Source of the DNA: Amycolatopsis sp. FDAARGOS 1241
Lineage (GTDB): Bacteria; Actinomycetota; Actinomycetes; Mycobacteriales; Pseudonocardiaceae
NCBI RefSeq assembly: GCF_016889705.1
Contig: NZ_CP069526.1
Location: 1,922,001 to 1,986,000, forward strand
Direction of reading: 5' to 3'
DNA length: 64,000 nucleotides
The position numbers were made by a program, and so were the translations under genes. Of the stretch, positions 44,069-53,554 are shown piece after piece. The notes under the pieces were generated by a model. It saw only the letters and a program-made list of their open reading frames with translations, made no database searches and had not been told where the DNA came from. Position 1 is the first letter of the stretch, and each line of letters begins with the position of its first letter.

Positions 44069-44752
44069 TCAGTCCGCTTCCAGCCGGTACCCGTGGCCGC
44101 GCAGGGTCGCGATGCGCGGCACGTCCTCGGGCACCGGCGCGGCGGCCGTGAGTTTGCGCCGCAGAGCGGCGATGTGCACATCGAGCGTCTTCGTGGAGCC
44201 GTGCCCGTGGGCGTCCCACACGTCGGCCATCAGCTTCTCGCGGCTCACGGCAGCGCCGGGTTGCTCGGCGAGGCGGGCCAGCAAGTCGAATTCCCGCGCC
44301 CGCAGGTCCACCTCCCGGCCGCCGACGACGGCGCGCCGGCTCGCGGCGTCGACCACGAGCGAGCCGACGGTGGTCACGGGCGCCGCGGGGTTCGCCGGCG
44401 CGCCGCGACGCAGATGGGCGCGCACGCGGGCGAGCAGCTCGCCGAGGCGGATGGGCTTGGTCAGGTAGTCGTCGGCGCCCGCGTCGAGACCCACGACCAC
44501 GTCCATCTCGTCGGCCCGCGCGGTGAGGATCACGACGACGGCGCCCGGCATGCTCGTGCGCAGCCGGCGGCACACGTCGAGACCGTCGAGGTCGGGCAGG
44601 CCCAGGTCGAGCAGCACGAGTTCGGCGTGCTGCTCGTGCAGCGCGCTGCGCCCGTCGCGGCACCAGCGCACATCGTGGCCGTGGCGGGTCAGCGACGACT
44701 CCAGGACGCCACCGATCGTCGCGTCGTCCTCCACCACCAGCACCTTGGCCAC
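44069..44752 (-). CDS. OmpR/PhoB family response regulator
   Basis: A 227-aa two-domain regulator. The receiver has acidic Asp9/Asp10, phospho-acceptor Asp49 (LVLLDLGLPDLDG), Thr in ILTARADE and Lys99 (DDYLTKPIRLGEL). A C-terminal winged helix (VDLRAREFDLLARLAEQPGA, RKLTAAAPVPEDVPRIATLR) binds DNA. It precedes and nearly touches its cognate kinase gene. Targets are unknown; nearby genes are candidates. Confidence 0.93.
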   Translation of the reverse strand: MAKVLVVEDDATIGGVLESSLTRHGHDVRWCRDGRSALHEQHAELVLLDLGLPDLDGLDVCRRLRTSMPGAVVVILTARADEMDVVVGLDAGADDYLTKPIRLGELLARVRAHLRRGAPANPAAPVTTVGSLVVDAASRRAVVGGREVDLRAREFDLLARLAEQPGAAVSREKLMADVWDAHGHGSTKTLDVHIAALRRKLTAAAPVPEDVPRIATLRGHGYRLEAD

Positions 44753-44831
44753 GCGGGCAGCCTAACCAACCGGGTGGCGGCGGGCCGACGGGGAAACCCG
44801 CGGAGTGCCGTTTTCGTCCACAGTGGACGCC

Positions 44832-45869
44832 TCAGCGGCGCGGCCGCGCCGTCGTCTCGCGCAGCACCACCTCGGCGCCCAGCCGGATCGTGCGCGTCCG
44901 CGCGCCGGAGCCCTTGAGCGCCAGGTCCATGGCGCGTTCGCCGAGCTGTTCCAGGGGCAGGGCGACGGTCGTGAGCGCCGGCGTGAGGTCGCGCACCACG
45001 GGGATGTCGTCGAACCCCGCGACCGACATCTCGCGCGGCACCGAGACCCCGGCTTCGCGCAGCGCGGCGAGCGCGCCCATCGCCATCACGTCCGTGACGG
45101 CGAACACACAGGTCGGCCGCTGCCGCTTCGGACGGTCGAGCAGCCGCTTCGCCGCGTCGTAGCCGCCTTCGCGGCAGAACGCCGTTTCCAGCACGTCCTC
45201 CCCGGCCAGCGTGACGCCGTGGGCGGCGAGTTCCCCGGCGAAGCCGTCGAGGCGGTCGCACACCGTGGTGAGGCGCGCCGGACCCGCCAGCACCGCGAAC
45301 CGCCGGTGCCCCAGCCCCACGAGCTCCTTGGCAAGCGCGGCCGCACCGCCGCGGTTGTCCGGCTGCACGGTGTCCACTTTGAGCCCGCGGTGCCGGCTCA
45401 CGGCCGCCACCTGGCCGCCGCCGCGCCGGTACGGTTCGAGCTCGGCCGCCATCGCGCGCTCCCACGAGCGATCTTCGAACGACGACCCGATGAGCACGAT
45501 CGCCGACGCCCGCTGGGCCCGCAGCGCCGAGACGTACGCCACTTCCCGGTCGGGGTCGCGAAAGGTGTCGGCCAGCATCACGAGCAGGCCGCCCGCGTTC
45601 GCGACCTTCATCACCCCGGCCGCGATCGTCGCGAAGTACGGGTCGGACACGTCGTGGCAGATCACCCCGACTGTCCGATGTGTCCCTCCGGCGAGTGCTT
45701 GCGCGTGCGCGTTCGGTGCATACGCGAGCTCGGCGGCGGCCGTCAGCACCCGGTCGCGCAGATCCATGCGCACCGACGCGGTGCCGTTGAGCACCCGCGA
45801 AGCCGTCGCGAGTGACACATCCGCGCTGCTTGCCACGTCTGCCAGCGTCACGTGCGGCCCGGCCTTCAT
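44832..45869 (-). CDS. LacI family transcriptional regulator
   Basis: A 345-aa regulator. The N-terminal HTH VTLADVASSADVSLATASRV and the hinge NAHAQALAGGTHRTVGVI are textbook LacI, followed by a periplasmic-binding-like sugar domain (VFAVTDVMAMGALAALREAG, VAGFDDIPVVRDLTPALTTV). The ATG at 45869 has GGAGGAG in front. Only 37 bp separate it from the divergent peptidase start, so the two promoters overlap. No sugar genes are adjacent, so the target is unclear. Confidence 0.92.
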   Translation of the reverse strand: MKAGPHVTLADVASSADVSLATASRVLNGTASVRMDLRDRVLTAAAELAYAPNAHAQALAGGTHRTVGVICHDVSDPYFATIAAGVMKVANAGGLLVMLADTFRDPDREVAYVSALRAQRASAIVLIGSSFEDRSWERAMAAELEPYRRGGGQVAAVSRHRGLKVDTVQPDNRGGAAALAKELVGLGHRRFAVLAGPARLTTVCDRLDGFAGELAAHGVTLAGEDVLETAFCREGGYDAAKRLLDRPKRQRPTCVFAVTDVMAMGALAALREAGVSVPREMSVAGFDDIPVVRDLTPALTTVALPLEQLGERAMDLALKGSGARTRTIRLGAEVVLRETTARPRR

Positions 45870-45906
45870 CGCTCCTCCACGGTGGTTCCTCGGGCATAGT
45901 GGCCCC

Positions 45907-47316
45907 ATGCTCGGTCTGTACCCGGAAATCGAACCCTACGACCACGGGACGCTGCCGGTCGGCGACGGGAACGTAATCTACTGGGAGGAGTGCGGGAACC
46001 CCGCGGGCAAACCCGTGGTGTTCCTGCACGGTGGTCCCGGCGGCGGCAGTTCGCCGCGCCACCGACGCCTGTTCGACCCCGAGCGCTACCGGATCGTGCT
46101 GTTCGACCAGCGCGGCTGCGGGCGCAGCACCCCGCACTGCAGCACGCCCGAGGCCGACTTGTCGGTGAACACGACCTGGCACCTCGTCGCCGACCTGGAG
46201 CGGTTGCGCGAAGACCGCGGCATCTGCCGCTGGCAGCTGTTCGGGGGGTCCTGGGGCAGCGTGCTCGCCCTCGCGTACGCCGAGAACTACCCGCACCGCG
46301 TGAGCGAGCTGGTGCTGCGCGGCGTGGCGACTTTGCGCGTCAAGGAGATCAACTGGCTCTTCGGCGGCGGCGCCGGGTGCCTGTTCCCCGAGGCGTGGTC
46401 GCGGTTCCTCGCGCCCGTGCCATACGCGCGCCGCAGCGAGAACCTGCTCGAGGTCTACCACGGGCTGCTGCACCACCCGGATCCCGAGGTGCACCGCCCG
46501 GCGGCCGTCGCGTGGAGCCGCTGGGAGGGCGAGACGGTGAAGTTCACGCCGCAGGAGGAGGTCGTGTCGGCGTTCACCGAACCGGAGTTCGCGCTCGCGA
46601 TCGCGCGGATCGAGAACCACTACTTCCGCCACGGCGGTTGGCTGGCCGAGGACCAGCTGATCCGCGAGGCCGGGAAGCTCGCGGGCGTCCCGTGCGTTCT
46701 CGTCCAGGGAAGGTACGACGTGGTCACCCCCGCCACCACCGCGTGGGAGCTCGCGCAAGTGCTGCCGGGGGCGGAGCTGAAGCTGATCCCCGACGCGGGA
46801 CACGCCTTCGACGAGCCCCGCACGTTGCACGAGCTGATCAGCACGACCGACCGGTTCGCGGCAGGGTGGGACGAGACCACGGCACCACTGACGAATCGAA
46901 AGGGAGCACGGATGCTTTACGGTGACGAGCACGTCCGCCGCTACGAGGAGACCGACGGCGAGGTCGGCCACGACTGGCAGCCGGGTGTGCCGACACTGGT
47001 CCTCACCACCAAGGGCCGCAAGAGTGGCGAGGACCGCAAGTTCGCATTGATCTACCAGGAGGTGGACGGCAACCCGGTGATCGTCGCGTCCAAGGGCGGT
47101 GCCCCGAAACACCCGGGCTGGTACCTCAACCTGCAGGCCGACCCCGAGGTCCGCGTGCAGGTGAAGGCGGACAAGTTCACCGCCCGCGCCCGCACCGTCG
47201 AGGGCGATGAGCGCGCGCGGCTGTGGGCGAAGCTCGCCGAGGTGTGGCCGGACTACAACGAGTACGCGAAGAAGACCGACCGGGAGATCCCCGTGGTGGT
47301 GCTCGAGCGGGTGTGA
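45907..47316 (+). CDS. pip: Proline iminopeptidase reading in frame into a deazaflavin nitroreductase-like domain
   Basis: One uninterrupted 469-codon frame. Residues 1-320 are a proline iminopeptidase: HGGPGGG oxyanion loop, nucleophile in QLFGGSWGSVLALAY, acid in VLVQGRYDVVTP and His in DAGHAFDEP. The peptidase normally ends near ATDRFA; here the frame runs through AGWDETTAPLTNRKGAR into residues 336-469, a complete Ddn/F420-dependent nitroreductase-like protein. That second part has its own ribosome-binding site and ATG at 46912. Either this is a true fusion, or a one-base error or change hides the peptidase stop (a TGA lies in the +1 frame at 46889-46891). Confidence 0.75.
   Translation: MLGLYPEIEPYDHGTLPVGDGNVIYWEECGNPAGKPVVFLHGGPGGGSSPRHRRLFDPERYRIVLFDQRGCGRSTPHCSTPEADLSVNTTWHLVADLERLREDRGICRWQLFGGSWGSVLALAYAENYPHRVSELVLRGVATLRVKEINWLFGGGAGCLFPEAWSRFLAPVPYARRSENLLEVYHGLLHHPDPEVHRPAAVAWSRWEGETVKFTPQEEVVSAFTEPEFALAIARIENHYFRHGGWLAEDQLIREAGKLAGVPCVLVQGRYDVVTPATTAWELAQVLPGAELKLIPDAGHAFDEPRTLHELISTTDRFAAGWDETTAPLTNRKGARMLYGDEHVRRYEETDGEVGHDWQPGVPTLVLTTKGRKSGEDRKFALIYQEVDGNPVIVASKGGAPKHPGWYLNLQADPEVRVQVKADKFTARARTVEGDERARLWAKLAEVWPDYNEYAKKTDREIPVVVLERV
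46912..47316 (+). CDS. Deazaflavin (F420)-dependent nitroreductase family protein, possible separate gene
   Basis: A 134-aa protein if translated from the ATG at 46912, where AAAGGGAG sits seven bases upstream. It begins MLYGDEHVRRYEETDGEVGH, the common N-terminus of this family, and has PTLVLTTKGRKSGEDRKFAL, VIVASKGGAPKHPGWYLNL and a C-terminal KKTDREIPVVVLERV. Relatives reduce nitro compounds or quinones with F420H2. It shares its frame with the upstream peptidase, so it is also part of the longer reading frame listed separately. Confidence 0.7.
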   Translation: MLYGDEHVRRYEETDGEVGHDWQPGVPTLVLTTKGRKSGEDRKFALIYQEVDGNPVIVASKGGAPKHPGWYLNLQADPEVRVQVKADKFTARARTVEGDERARLWAKLAEVWPDYNEYAKKTDREIPVVVLERV

Positions 47317-47370
47317 TCCGCACCGCGTCCGGTGCCCGGGCGCACCGAGCCGGGCCGTGATCGGCTACGA

Positions 47371-48174
47371 ATGACGCTCATGGCCCTGCGAAACCGGACG
47401 CGTGACCGCTGGACCCCCCTCGACGCCGTGTCGCCCGAGGGGGAGCTGCTCACCTTTCGCCAGATGCAAGCCTACGGCCGGCGCTTCGCCCGCGCCGGCC
47501 GTGGCGCCTGGTACAGCGTCGCGATCGAGGTGGTCTGGCAGTTCCTGGTGCTGTTCAGCCGCTTCCGCGTACGGGGCTCGCGGCACCTTCCGGCCACGGG
47601 CGGGGTGCTCGTCGCGTCGAACCACCTGTCCTTCGCCGACCCGACCACGCTCACCGCGTTCTGCCTCGCAGCGGGCCGGGTGCCGCGCTACCTGGCGAAG
47701 TCGAGCCTGTGGGACCTGCCGGTGGTCGGCTCCGTGATGCGCTCCGGCAAGCACATCCCGGTGTACCGGGGCGCGCCCACGGCTTCCGGTGCGTACCGCG
47801 ACGCCGTGAAGGCCGTGGCCGCGGGTGAGTGCGTGACGATCTTCCCGGAGGCCACGTTCTCCTCCGATCCCGGCGGCTGGCCGATGAAGGGCAAGACCGG
47901 GGTGGCGCGCATCGCGCTCGAGACGGGTGTACCGGTGGTGCCCGTCGCGAACTGGGGCACCCACCACCTGCTGCCCGCCGGAGCCTGGTTCCCGCACGGG
48001 ATTCCGCGCAAGACCGTCGAGCTCGTCGCCGGCCCGCCGGTGGACTTGTCGGACCTGCGCGACGTCGAGCCGACGCGGGAAGTACTCGAAGAAGCGACCG
48101 CCCGGATCATGCGCGCGGTGACCGATCTGCTGGCCGGTGTGCGCGGCGAAGCGCCTCCCGCTGACCGTCCGTGA
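47371..48174 (+). CDS. 1-acyl-glycerol-3-phosphate acyltransferase-like (PlsC) protein
   Basis: A 267-aa lipid acyltransferase. The PlsC motifs are [14 protein letters not shown] (HxxxxD; here the His-Leu-Ser-Phe-Ala-Asp motif), [15 protein letters not shown] substrate block ([15 protein letters not shown]) and [12 protein letters not shown] (EGT-equivalent, with PEA). It acts at the inner membrane face to acylate lysophosphatidate or a related acceptor. I place the start at the ATG at 47371; an ATG three codons later is possible. It stands between the peptidase/nitroreductase and lpd genes. Confidence 0.87.
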   Translation: MTLMALRNRTRDRWTPLDAVSPEGELLTFRQMQAYGRRFARAGRGAWYSVAIEVVWQFLVLFSRFRVRGSRHLPATGGVLVASNHLSFADPTTLTAFCLAAGRVPRYLAKSSLWDLPVVGSVMRSGKHIPVYRGAPTASGAYRDAVKAVAAGECVTIFPEATFSSDPGGWPMKGKTGVARIALETGVPVVPVANWGTHHLLPAGAWFPHGIPRKTVELVAGPPVDLSDLRDVEPTREVLEEATARIMRAVTDLLAGVRGEAPPADRP

Positions 48175-48226
48175 GGCGAGGACCGTCACCCCGCCCGGCC
48201 CGGCGGATCAGGGTAATTTGGACGGT

Positions 48227-49612
48227 ATGAGTGCACACTATGACGTCGTGGTCCTGGGGGCCGGAGTCGGCGGTTACGTGGCCGCGATCCGTGCCACCCA
48301 GCTCGGCCTGAGCGCGGCGGTCGTCGAGGAGAAGTACTGGGGCGGGGTGTGCCTCAACGTCGGGTGCATCCCGTCGAAGGCGCTGCTGCGCAACGCCGAG
48401 CTGGCCCACACCGTCAAGGAGGAGGCCAAGACCTACGGCATCTCCTCCGACGGAGAGATCCGCTTCGACTACTCGGCCGCCTACGAGCGCAGCCGCAAGG
48501 TCGCGGACGGCCGCGTCAAAGGCGTGCACTTCCTGATGAAGAAGAACAAGATCACGGAGTACGACGGCCACGGCACGTTCGTCGACCCGCACACGCTCGA
48601 GGTCAACGGCGAGCGGATCACGTTCGACAACTGCATCATCGCCACCGGCGCGACGGCGAAGCTGCTGCCGGGCACTCAGCGCAGTGAACGGGTGGTCAGC
48701 TACGAGCAGCAGATCCTCGAGAGCGAGGTGCCCGGCAGCATCGTCATCGCGGGCGCCGGCGCGATCGGCGTGGAGTTCGCGTACGTGCTGCGCAACTACG
48801 GCGTGGACGTGACCATCGTCGAGTTCCTCGACCGGATGGTGCCGCTCGAGGACGCCGAGGTTTCGGCGGAGCTGGCCAAGCGCTACCGCAAGCTCGGCAT
48901 CAAGGTCCTGACGGGCACGAAGGTCGAGGCCATCGACGACTCCGGCCCGAAGGTCCGCGTCACGGTGTCCAAGGACGGCAAGCAGGACGTGCTCGAGGCC
49001 GACAAGGTCCTGCAGGCCATCGGCTTCCAGCCCAACGTGTCCGGCTACGGCCTGGAGAACACCGGCGTCGAGCTCACCGAGCGCGGCGCCATCGCGGTCG
49101 ACGGCCGGGGGCGCACGAACGTGCCGCACCTGTTCGCGATCGGCGACGTGACCGCGAAGCTCATGCTGGCCCACGCGTCGGAGTCCATGGGCGTCGTCGC
49201 GGCCGAGACGATCGCCGGCGCGGAGACCATGGAGCTCGACTTCGTGATGATCCCGCGCGCGACCTACTGCCAGCCCCAGATCGCCAGCTTCGGCTGGACG
49301 GAGGAGCAGGCTCGCGAAAAGGGTTACGACGTGCAGGTCGCGAAGTTCCCGTTCACGGCCAACGGCAAGGCCCAGGGCCTTGGCGACGCCGGCGGCTTCG
49401 TCAAGATCCTCAGCGACGCCAAGTACGGCGAGCTGCTCGGCGCCCACCTGATCGGCCCGGACGTCACGGAGCTGCTGCCCGAGCTGACGCTCGCCCAGCA
49501 GTGGGATCTGACGGTGCACGAGGTCGCCCGCAACGTCCACGCCCACCCGACGCTGGGCGAAGCGGTGAAGGAAGCGATCCACGGCCTGGCCGGCCACATG
49601 ATCAACTTCTGA
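48227..49612 (+). CDS. lpdA: Dihydrolipoamide dehydrogenase
   Basis: A 461-aa FAD disulfide reductase, the E3 component of 2-oxo acid dehydrogenase complexes. The FAD site is [19 protein letters not shown], the redox disulfide CLNVGC is at Cys42/Cys47, the NAD site contains [17 protein letters not shown], and the C-terminal His-Glu pair is in [16 protein letters not shown]. Length and pattern match actinobacterial Lpd/LpdC. The short leader with TAATTT near the ATG suggests a promoter close to the start. A clear hairpin terminator follows the stop. Confidence 0.95.
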   Translation: MSAHYDVVVLGAGVGGYVAAIRATQLGLSAAVVEEKYWGGVCLNVGCIPSKALLRNAELAHTVKEEAKTYGISSDGEIRFDYSAAYERSRKVADGRVKGVHFLMKKNKITEYDGHGTFVDPHTLEVNGERITFDNCIIATGATAKLLPGTQRSERVVSYEQQILESEVPGSIVIAGAGAIGVEFAYVLRNYGVDVTIVEFLDRMVPLEDAEVSAELAKRYRKLGIKVLTGTKVEAIDDSGPKVRVTVSKDGKQDVLEADKVLQAIGFQPNVSGYGLENTGVELTERGAIAVDGRGRTNVPHLFAIGDVTAKLMLAHASESMGVVAAETIAGAETMELDFVMIPRATYCQPQIASFGWTEEQAREKGYDVQVAKFPFTANGKAQGLGDAGGFVKILSDAKYGELLGAHLIGPDVTELLPELTLAQQWDLTVHEVARNVHAHPTLGEAVKEAIHGLAGHMINF

Positions 49613-49627
49613 AGCTTCGGCTCCACG

Positions 49628-49662
49628 AGCGCCGGATCGTCCACCATGGACGGTCCGGCGCT
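49628..49662 (+). terminator. Terminator after lpdA
   Basis: A 15-bp stem with one G-T pair (49628-49642 with 49648-49662) and a five-base loop lies 15 bases after the lpdA stop. It is a good candidate terminator, without a T-run. Confidence 0.75.
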
Positions 49663-49864
49663 GTCGTGTGCAGAGGGTGAACGCCGGCTCGGGCCGGTCC
49701 CTCGGTGCCCGCGGCGCGCGGTGTCGATCCCCTGGGGCTCGTCAGCCGTCCACGTACTGGACAGCGGGGACGATTCAAACTTTTGTCGGTGTACCCGGCG
49801 GTCGATCACTCCCTAGATTCTCCTGACTACCGCCGGTGGGGCGGCCGAGGCAGGGAGAGAACCG

Positions 49865-51757
49865 ATGGAGAGATTCAGCCGGGTCGCCACGAAGTCGGCG
49901 GCGTTGGCGGCGGGGTTGGCGCTGCTCGGCGCGGGGGTGGCGAGTGCGCAGCCGTCCGCGGCTGATGCGGCGGCGCAGCGCACTGAGGCCGGGATCGGCG
50001 CGCTGCAGAGCATCAAGAAGTCGCTGACGCCCGCGGAGCGCAAGCAAGCCGGCCAGCTCGTGGTCGAGAAGCGGTTGCGCGCGGACCGGGCGCTCGCGGC
50101 TCTGCTGCCCGACTACCGCACCGGCCTGGCCGTGACGAAGGCCGGCGCGGTGTCCGTCGACATCCAGGGCGGCAAGGGCGTGGCGCGGGCCGTGCGCGCG
50201 GCGGGCGGCACCGTGCGTTACGCCTCGCCCGACGGCGCGGTACGCGCGGACCTGCCGCTCGCCGCCGTGGACCGGATCGCGGCGCGCGCGGACGTCACCA
50301 GCGTGCAGCCCGCCGGACAGGCCATGACGTGGCGCGAGCACGACCCGCGCGCAGAGCTCGCCGCGAAGGCCGTCGCCGCGACGCAGGTGTCCGAAGGGGA
50401 CAAGGCGCACGGCGCCGACACCGCCCGCACGCAATACGGCGTCACCGGCACCGGTGTGAAGGTCTGCGTGCTGTCCGACGGCGTGAACTCGCTGGCGAAG
50501 TCGCAGTCCGCGGGTGAGCTGCCGGCCGTCGACGTGCTGCCGGGCCAGGCCGGCAGCGGCGACGAGGGCACCGCGATGCTCGAGATCATCCACGACCTCG
50601 CCCCCGGCGCCACGCTCGGCTTCGCGACGGCGTTCACCAGCGAAGCGAGCTTCGCCGCGAACATCCGCGCGCTGCGCACCACCGGCAACTGCACCGTGAT
50701 CGTCGACGATGTCGCCTACTTCGACGAGTCGCCGTTCCAGGACACGCAGGTCGCGCAGGCCGTCAACGACGTCACCGCCGCCGGTGCGCTCTACTTCTCC
50801 TCCGCCGGCAACTCGGGCAACCTCACCGACGGCACGAGCGGCTACTACGAGGGCGACTTCCGCTCGTCCGGCGCGACGCTGCCGCGGGTCAGCGGCACCG
50901 CGCACGACTTCGACCCCGGTCCCGCGACCCAGACGACCGACCCGCTGTCCGCGGGCTCGCTCGGCAAACCGGTCACGCTGTTCTGGTCGGACCCCTGGGG
51001 CAAGTCGGCCAACGACTACGACCTGTACGTGCTCAATTCCTCCGGCCGCGTCGTGTCCTCCAGCGACAACCCGCAGACCGGTTCGCAGAACCCGTACGAG
51101 ATCGCCTCGGTGCCGACCAACGGTTCGGGCTACCGCGTCGCCGTGGTCAAGTACAGCGGCGCCGACCGGTTCCTCGCGCTCAACGTGATCCGCGGCCGGT
51201 TCGTGGCGCAGGGTTCGCTGCCGGCGTTCAGCTCGGCTGGGGTGACCTCGGGCCACTCGGCGGCGGCCGCGGCGTTCAGCGTGGCGGCGGCCCCGGCGGC
51301 GACGGCGTTCGGCCGCCCGCTCGAGACGGGTGACCCGGCCAACCCGGCCGGTCCGTACCCGGGGCAGTTCAGCTCTTCGAGCAAGTGGGAGCGCTTCACC
51401 TCCGACGGGCCGCGCCACCTGTTCTACAACCCCGACGGCACCGCGATCACGCCCGGCAACGTCTCCTCGACGGGCGGCGCCACTCGCGCCAAGCCGGACC
51501 TCACCGCGGCCGACGGCGTCGCCACCTCCGTGGCCGGTTTCCAGCCTTTCTACGGCACCTCGGCGGCCGCTCCGCACGCGGCGGCCATCGCGGCGCTGCT
51601 CCTGCAGGGCAAGCCCACCGCGACGCCCGCGCAGATCCGTGCGGCCCTCGTCTCGAGCGCGATCGACCTGGGCGCGCCGGGCTACGACCCCGTGACGGGC
51701 GCCGGCGTGATCATGGCGGGTCCGGCACTGGCCGCGCTGGGCGTGCCGCAGCGGTAA
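49865..51757 (+). CDS. Secreted S8-like serine protease with Glu replacing the catalytic His
   Basis: A 630-aa exported protein with a signal peptide (KSAALAAGLALLGAGVASAQ, cleavage around residue 28) and a propeptide-like region to about residue 190. The subtilisin-like core has Asp205 (VKVCVLSDGVNSL), then SGDEGTAMLEIIHDLAPGA where HGT is expected, Asn316 (YFSSAGNSGN) and Ser566 (FYGTSAAAPHAAAIAAL). Glu234 stands where the catalytic His would be, giving an Asp/Glu/Ser arrangement like sedolisins but with a subtilisin-type Asn. A central beta insert covers residues 340-480. Genes with such DEGTA motifs are commonly labelled S8 in actinobacteria. Confidence 0.85.
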   Translation: MERFSRVATKSAALAAGLALLGAGVASAQPSAADAAAQRTEAGIGALQSIKKSLTPAERKQAGQLVVEKRLRADRALAALLPDYRTGLAVTKAGAVSVDIQGGKGVARAVRAAGGTVRYASPDGAVRADLPLAAVDRIAARADVTSVQPAGQAMTWREHDPRAELAAKAVAATQVSEGDKAHGADTARTQYGVTGTGVKVCVLSDGVNSLAKSQSAGELPAVDVLPGQAGSGDEGTAMLEIIHDLAPGATLGFATAFTSEASFAANIRALRTTGNCTVIVDDVAYFDESPFQDTQVAQAVNDVTAAGALYFSSAGNSGNLTDGTSGYYEGDFRSSGATLPRVSGTAHDFDPGPATQTTDPLSAGSLGKPVTLFWSDPWGKSANDYDLYVLNSSGRVVSSSDNPQTGSQNPYEIASVPTNGSGYRVAVVKYSGADRFLALNVIRGRFVAQGSLPAFSSAGVTSGHSAAAAAFSVAAAPAATAFGRPLETGDPANPAGPYPGQFSSSSKWERFTSDGPRHLFYNPDGTAITPGNVSSTGGATRAKPDLTAADGVATSVAGFQPFYGTSAAAPHAAAIAALLLQGKPTATPAQIRAALVSSAIDLGAPGYDPVTGAGVIMAGPALAALGVPQR

Positions 51758-51780
51758 CCGCTTGCTCGCGTGAACCGGCT

Positions 51781-51813
51781 GAGCCCGGCGGCCCAGCCGG
51801 GGCCGCCGGGCTC
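51781..51813. terminator. Bidirectional hairpin between protease and methyltransferase genes
   Basis: A perfect 13-bp stem (51781-51793 with 51801-51813) with a seven-base loop lies between the two convergent stops and overlaps the methyltransferase TGA. It fits a shared terminator. Confidence 0.8.
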
Positions 51814-52444
51814 ACCTGTTCGCGACCAGCAGGTGTGCGGCCCGGGTGCTCTCGCCGACCCGTTCGTGGCGGCGCAGGATCAGCCCCGCCTCGCCGAGGG
51901 CCGTTTCGATCTCCGCGACCGGACGCAGGTGGTAGTCGTGGTCGGTGACCTGCGCGGCGGCCATCGCGTCGGGGTCGCCGATGCCGAGCACGAAGCGGCC
52001 GCCGGGGGCGAGCACGCGGGTGACTTCGGCGAACGCGCCGTCCAGGTCGGCCACGAAGTACACCGTGTTGATCGTGATGGCGGCGGCCATCGACGCGTCT
52101 TCCAGCGGCAGCGCGGAGATGCTGCCGCGGTGCAGCCGGAGCCGCCCGGCCGCGATGTTCTGGGGGAACGCCGCGCGGGCCTTCGCGATCACGGTGTCGG
52201 AGACGTCGACGCCGTGCACCGTGCCGCCCGCCGCGGCGCGCAGCAGCAGGTCGAGGACAAGGCCGCCGCCGAAGCCGATGGCGAGCGCGGTCTCCCCGGG
52301 TTGCAGTTCGAGCGCCGCGACGGCCGCTGTCACGGTGCCGCGGTTGCGCCGGTTGAGGATCCGGCCGACGGCGCGGCCGGCGATCCCGCTGGGGTGGCCG
52401 AGCTGCCGCGCCAGCCCGGCGAGCAGAGTGTCTCGTGGTCCCAT
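51812..52444 (-). CDS. Class I SAM-dependent methyltransferase
   Basis: A 210-aa methyltransferase. The SAM-binding loop is [19 protein letters not shown] with the later acidic strand [19 protein letters not shown], and the partner motif [14 protein letters not shown]-terminal helices ([20 protein letters not shown]) are typical of UbiE-like small-molecule methyltransferases. Start at the ATG at 52444, where homology begins. It is divergent from the next SDR gene across 100 bp. Substrate unknown. Confidence 0.85.
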   Translation of the reverse strand: MGPRDTLLAGLARQLGHPSGIAGRAVGRILNRRNRGTVTAAVAALELQPGETALAIGFGGGLVLDLLLRAAAGGTVHGVDVSDTVIAKARAAFPQNIAAGRLRLHRGSISALPLEDASMAAAITINTVYFVADLDGAFAEVTRVLAPGGRFVLGIGDPDAMAAAQVTDHDYHLRPVAEIETALGEAGLILRRHERVGESTRAAHLLVANR

Positions 52445-52544
52445 TCGCCAAGTCTGCCCCCGGGCGCGCGCGGCGTCCACGACGTGGATTGTGGTGGGCC
52501 GGATGGTGTGGCAGGTTGCGGTGACGGACGAGGAGGACGTGGGG

Positions 52545-53282
52545 ATGGGTGCGAAGACCGCGGTGGTCACCGGGGCGGGGTCCGGCATCGGCCGGCGGAT
52601 CACGCGGGCGCTGCTCGACGCCGGCTACCGCGTCGCACTGGCCGGGCGGCGCGAGGACGCGCTCGAGGACACGGCCGGCGCGGCGCCCGACGCGCTCGTG
52701 GTCCCGACCGATGTCGCCTCGCCCGAATCCGTCGCGGGGCTCTTCGCCGCCGTCCGCGACCAGTGGGGCCGGCTCGACCTGCTGGTGAACAACGCGGGGG
52801 TGTCCGCGGGCGGGACCGTGGCGGACCTGTCGGTGGAGCGCTGGCGGCGGGTGGTCGACACCAATCTGACCGGCATGTTCCTGTGCGCGCAGCAGGCCGT
52901 GCAGCTGATGAAGGACCAGGAACCGAGGGGCGGGCGGATCATCAACAACGGCTCGATCTCCGCGCACGCCCCGCGCCCCGCGAGCGTCGCCTACACCGCC
53001 ACCAAACACGCCGTCACCGGACTCACCAAGTCGATCTCCCTGGACGGCCGCGCCTGGAACGTCGCGTGTGGACAGATCGACATCGGCAACGCCGCCACGG
53101 AGATGACCGAGCGCATGTCCGCCGGCATCCCCCAGGCCGACGGACGCGTCGCCGCCGAGCCCACCTTCGACGTCCAGCACGTGGCCGACGCGGTGCTCTA
53201 CATGGCTTCCCTGCCGCTGGACACCAACGTGCAGTTCCTGACGATCACCGCCACCACCATGCCGTTCATCGGCCGGGGATGA
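52545..53282 (+). CDS. Short-chain dehydrogenase/reductase
   Basis: A 245-aa SDR. Motifs: [19 protein letters not shown], the structural [12 protein letters not shown], the catalytic Ser in [12 protein letters not shown] and Tyr/Lys in [12 protein letters not shown]. The C-terminus ([20 protein letters not shown]) matches the actinobacterial SDR group with a VQF/PF..GRG end. GAGGAGG lies upstream of the ATG at 52545. It is followed by a decayed region with two truncated genes. Confidence 0.88.
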   Translation: MGAKTAVVTGAGSGIGRRITRALLDAGYRVALAGRREDALEDTAGAAPDALVVPTDVASPESVAGLFAAVRDQWGRLDLLVNNAGVSAGGTVADLSVERWRRVVDTNLTGMFLCAQQAVQLMKDQEPRGGRIINNGSISAHAPRPASVAYTATKHAVTGLTKSISLDGRAWNVACGQIDIGNAATEMTERMSAGIPQADGRVAAEPTFDVQHVADAVLYMASLPLDTNVQFLTITATTMPFIGRG

Positions 53283-53324
53283 CCTCGTCTCGGCGAAGGT
53301 CACCGGGACTCCTGCCCTGGAGTT

Positions 53325-53535
53325 TCAGACTTTCGCATGCTGCGCAAGCACTTCCACGAACGCGGTGGTCAGCGGATCCGGCCCCGGCCGGCTGTAGGCG
53401 GCCAGCACCCGCCGCACCGGCTTTGCCGGGCGCAGCACCCGGCCGTCGAAGTTCGGGGGCAGCACGTTGGCCGGCACGAGCGCCGGGCCGAGACCGGCGG
53501 CGGCGAGGATCGGGGCGGTGGCCGTCTGTTCGGTA
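53325..53535 (-). pseudogene. 3' remnant of a LysR family regulator
   Basis: The last 65-70 codons of a LysR-type effector domain remain (TATAPILAAAGLGPALVPAN, RRVLAAYSRPGPDP, LTTAFVEVLAQHAKV and a stop). The DNA-binding HTH and most of the effector domain are absent. The text changes character at about 53535, where the epimerase remnant of the other strand begins. The right boundary is approximate. Confidence 0.65.
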
Positions 53536-53554
53536 CGCACGGCTGGGCGGGGCC

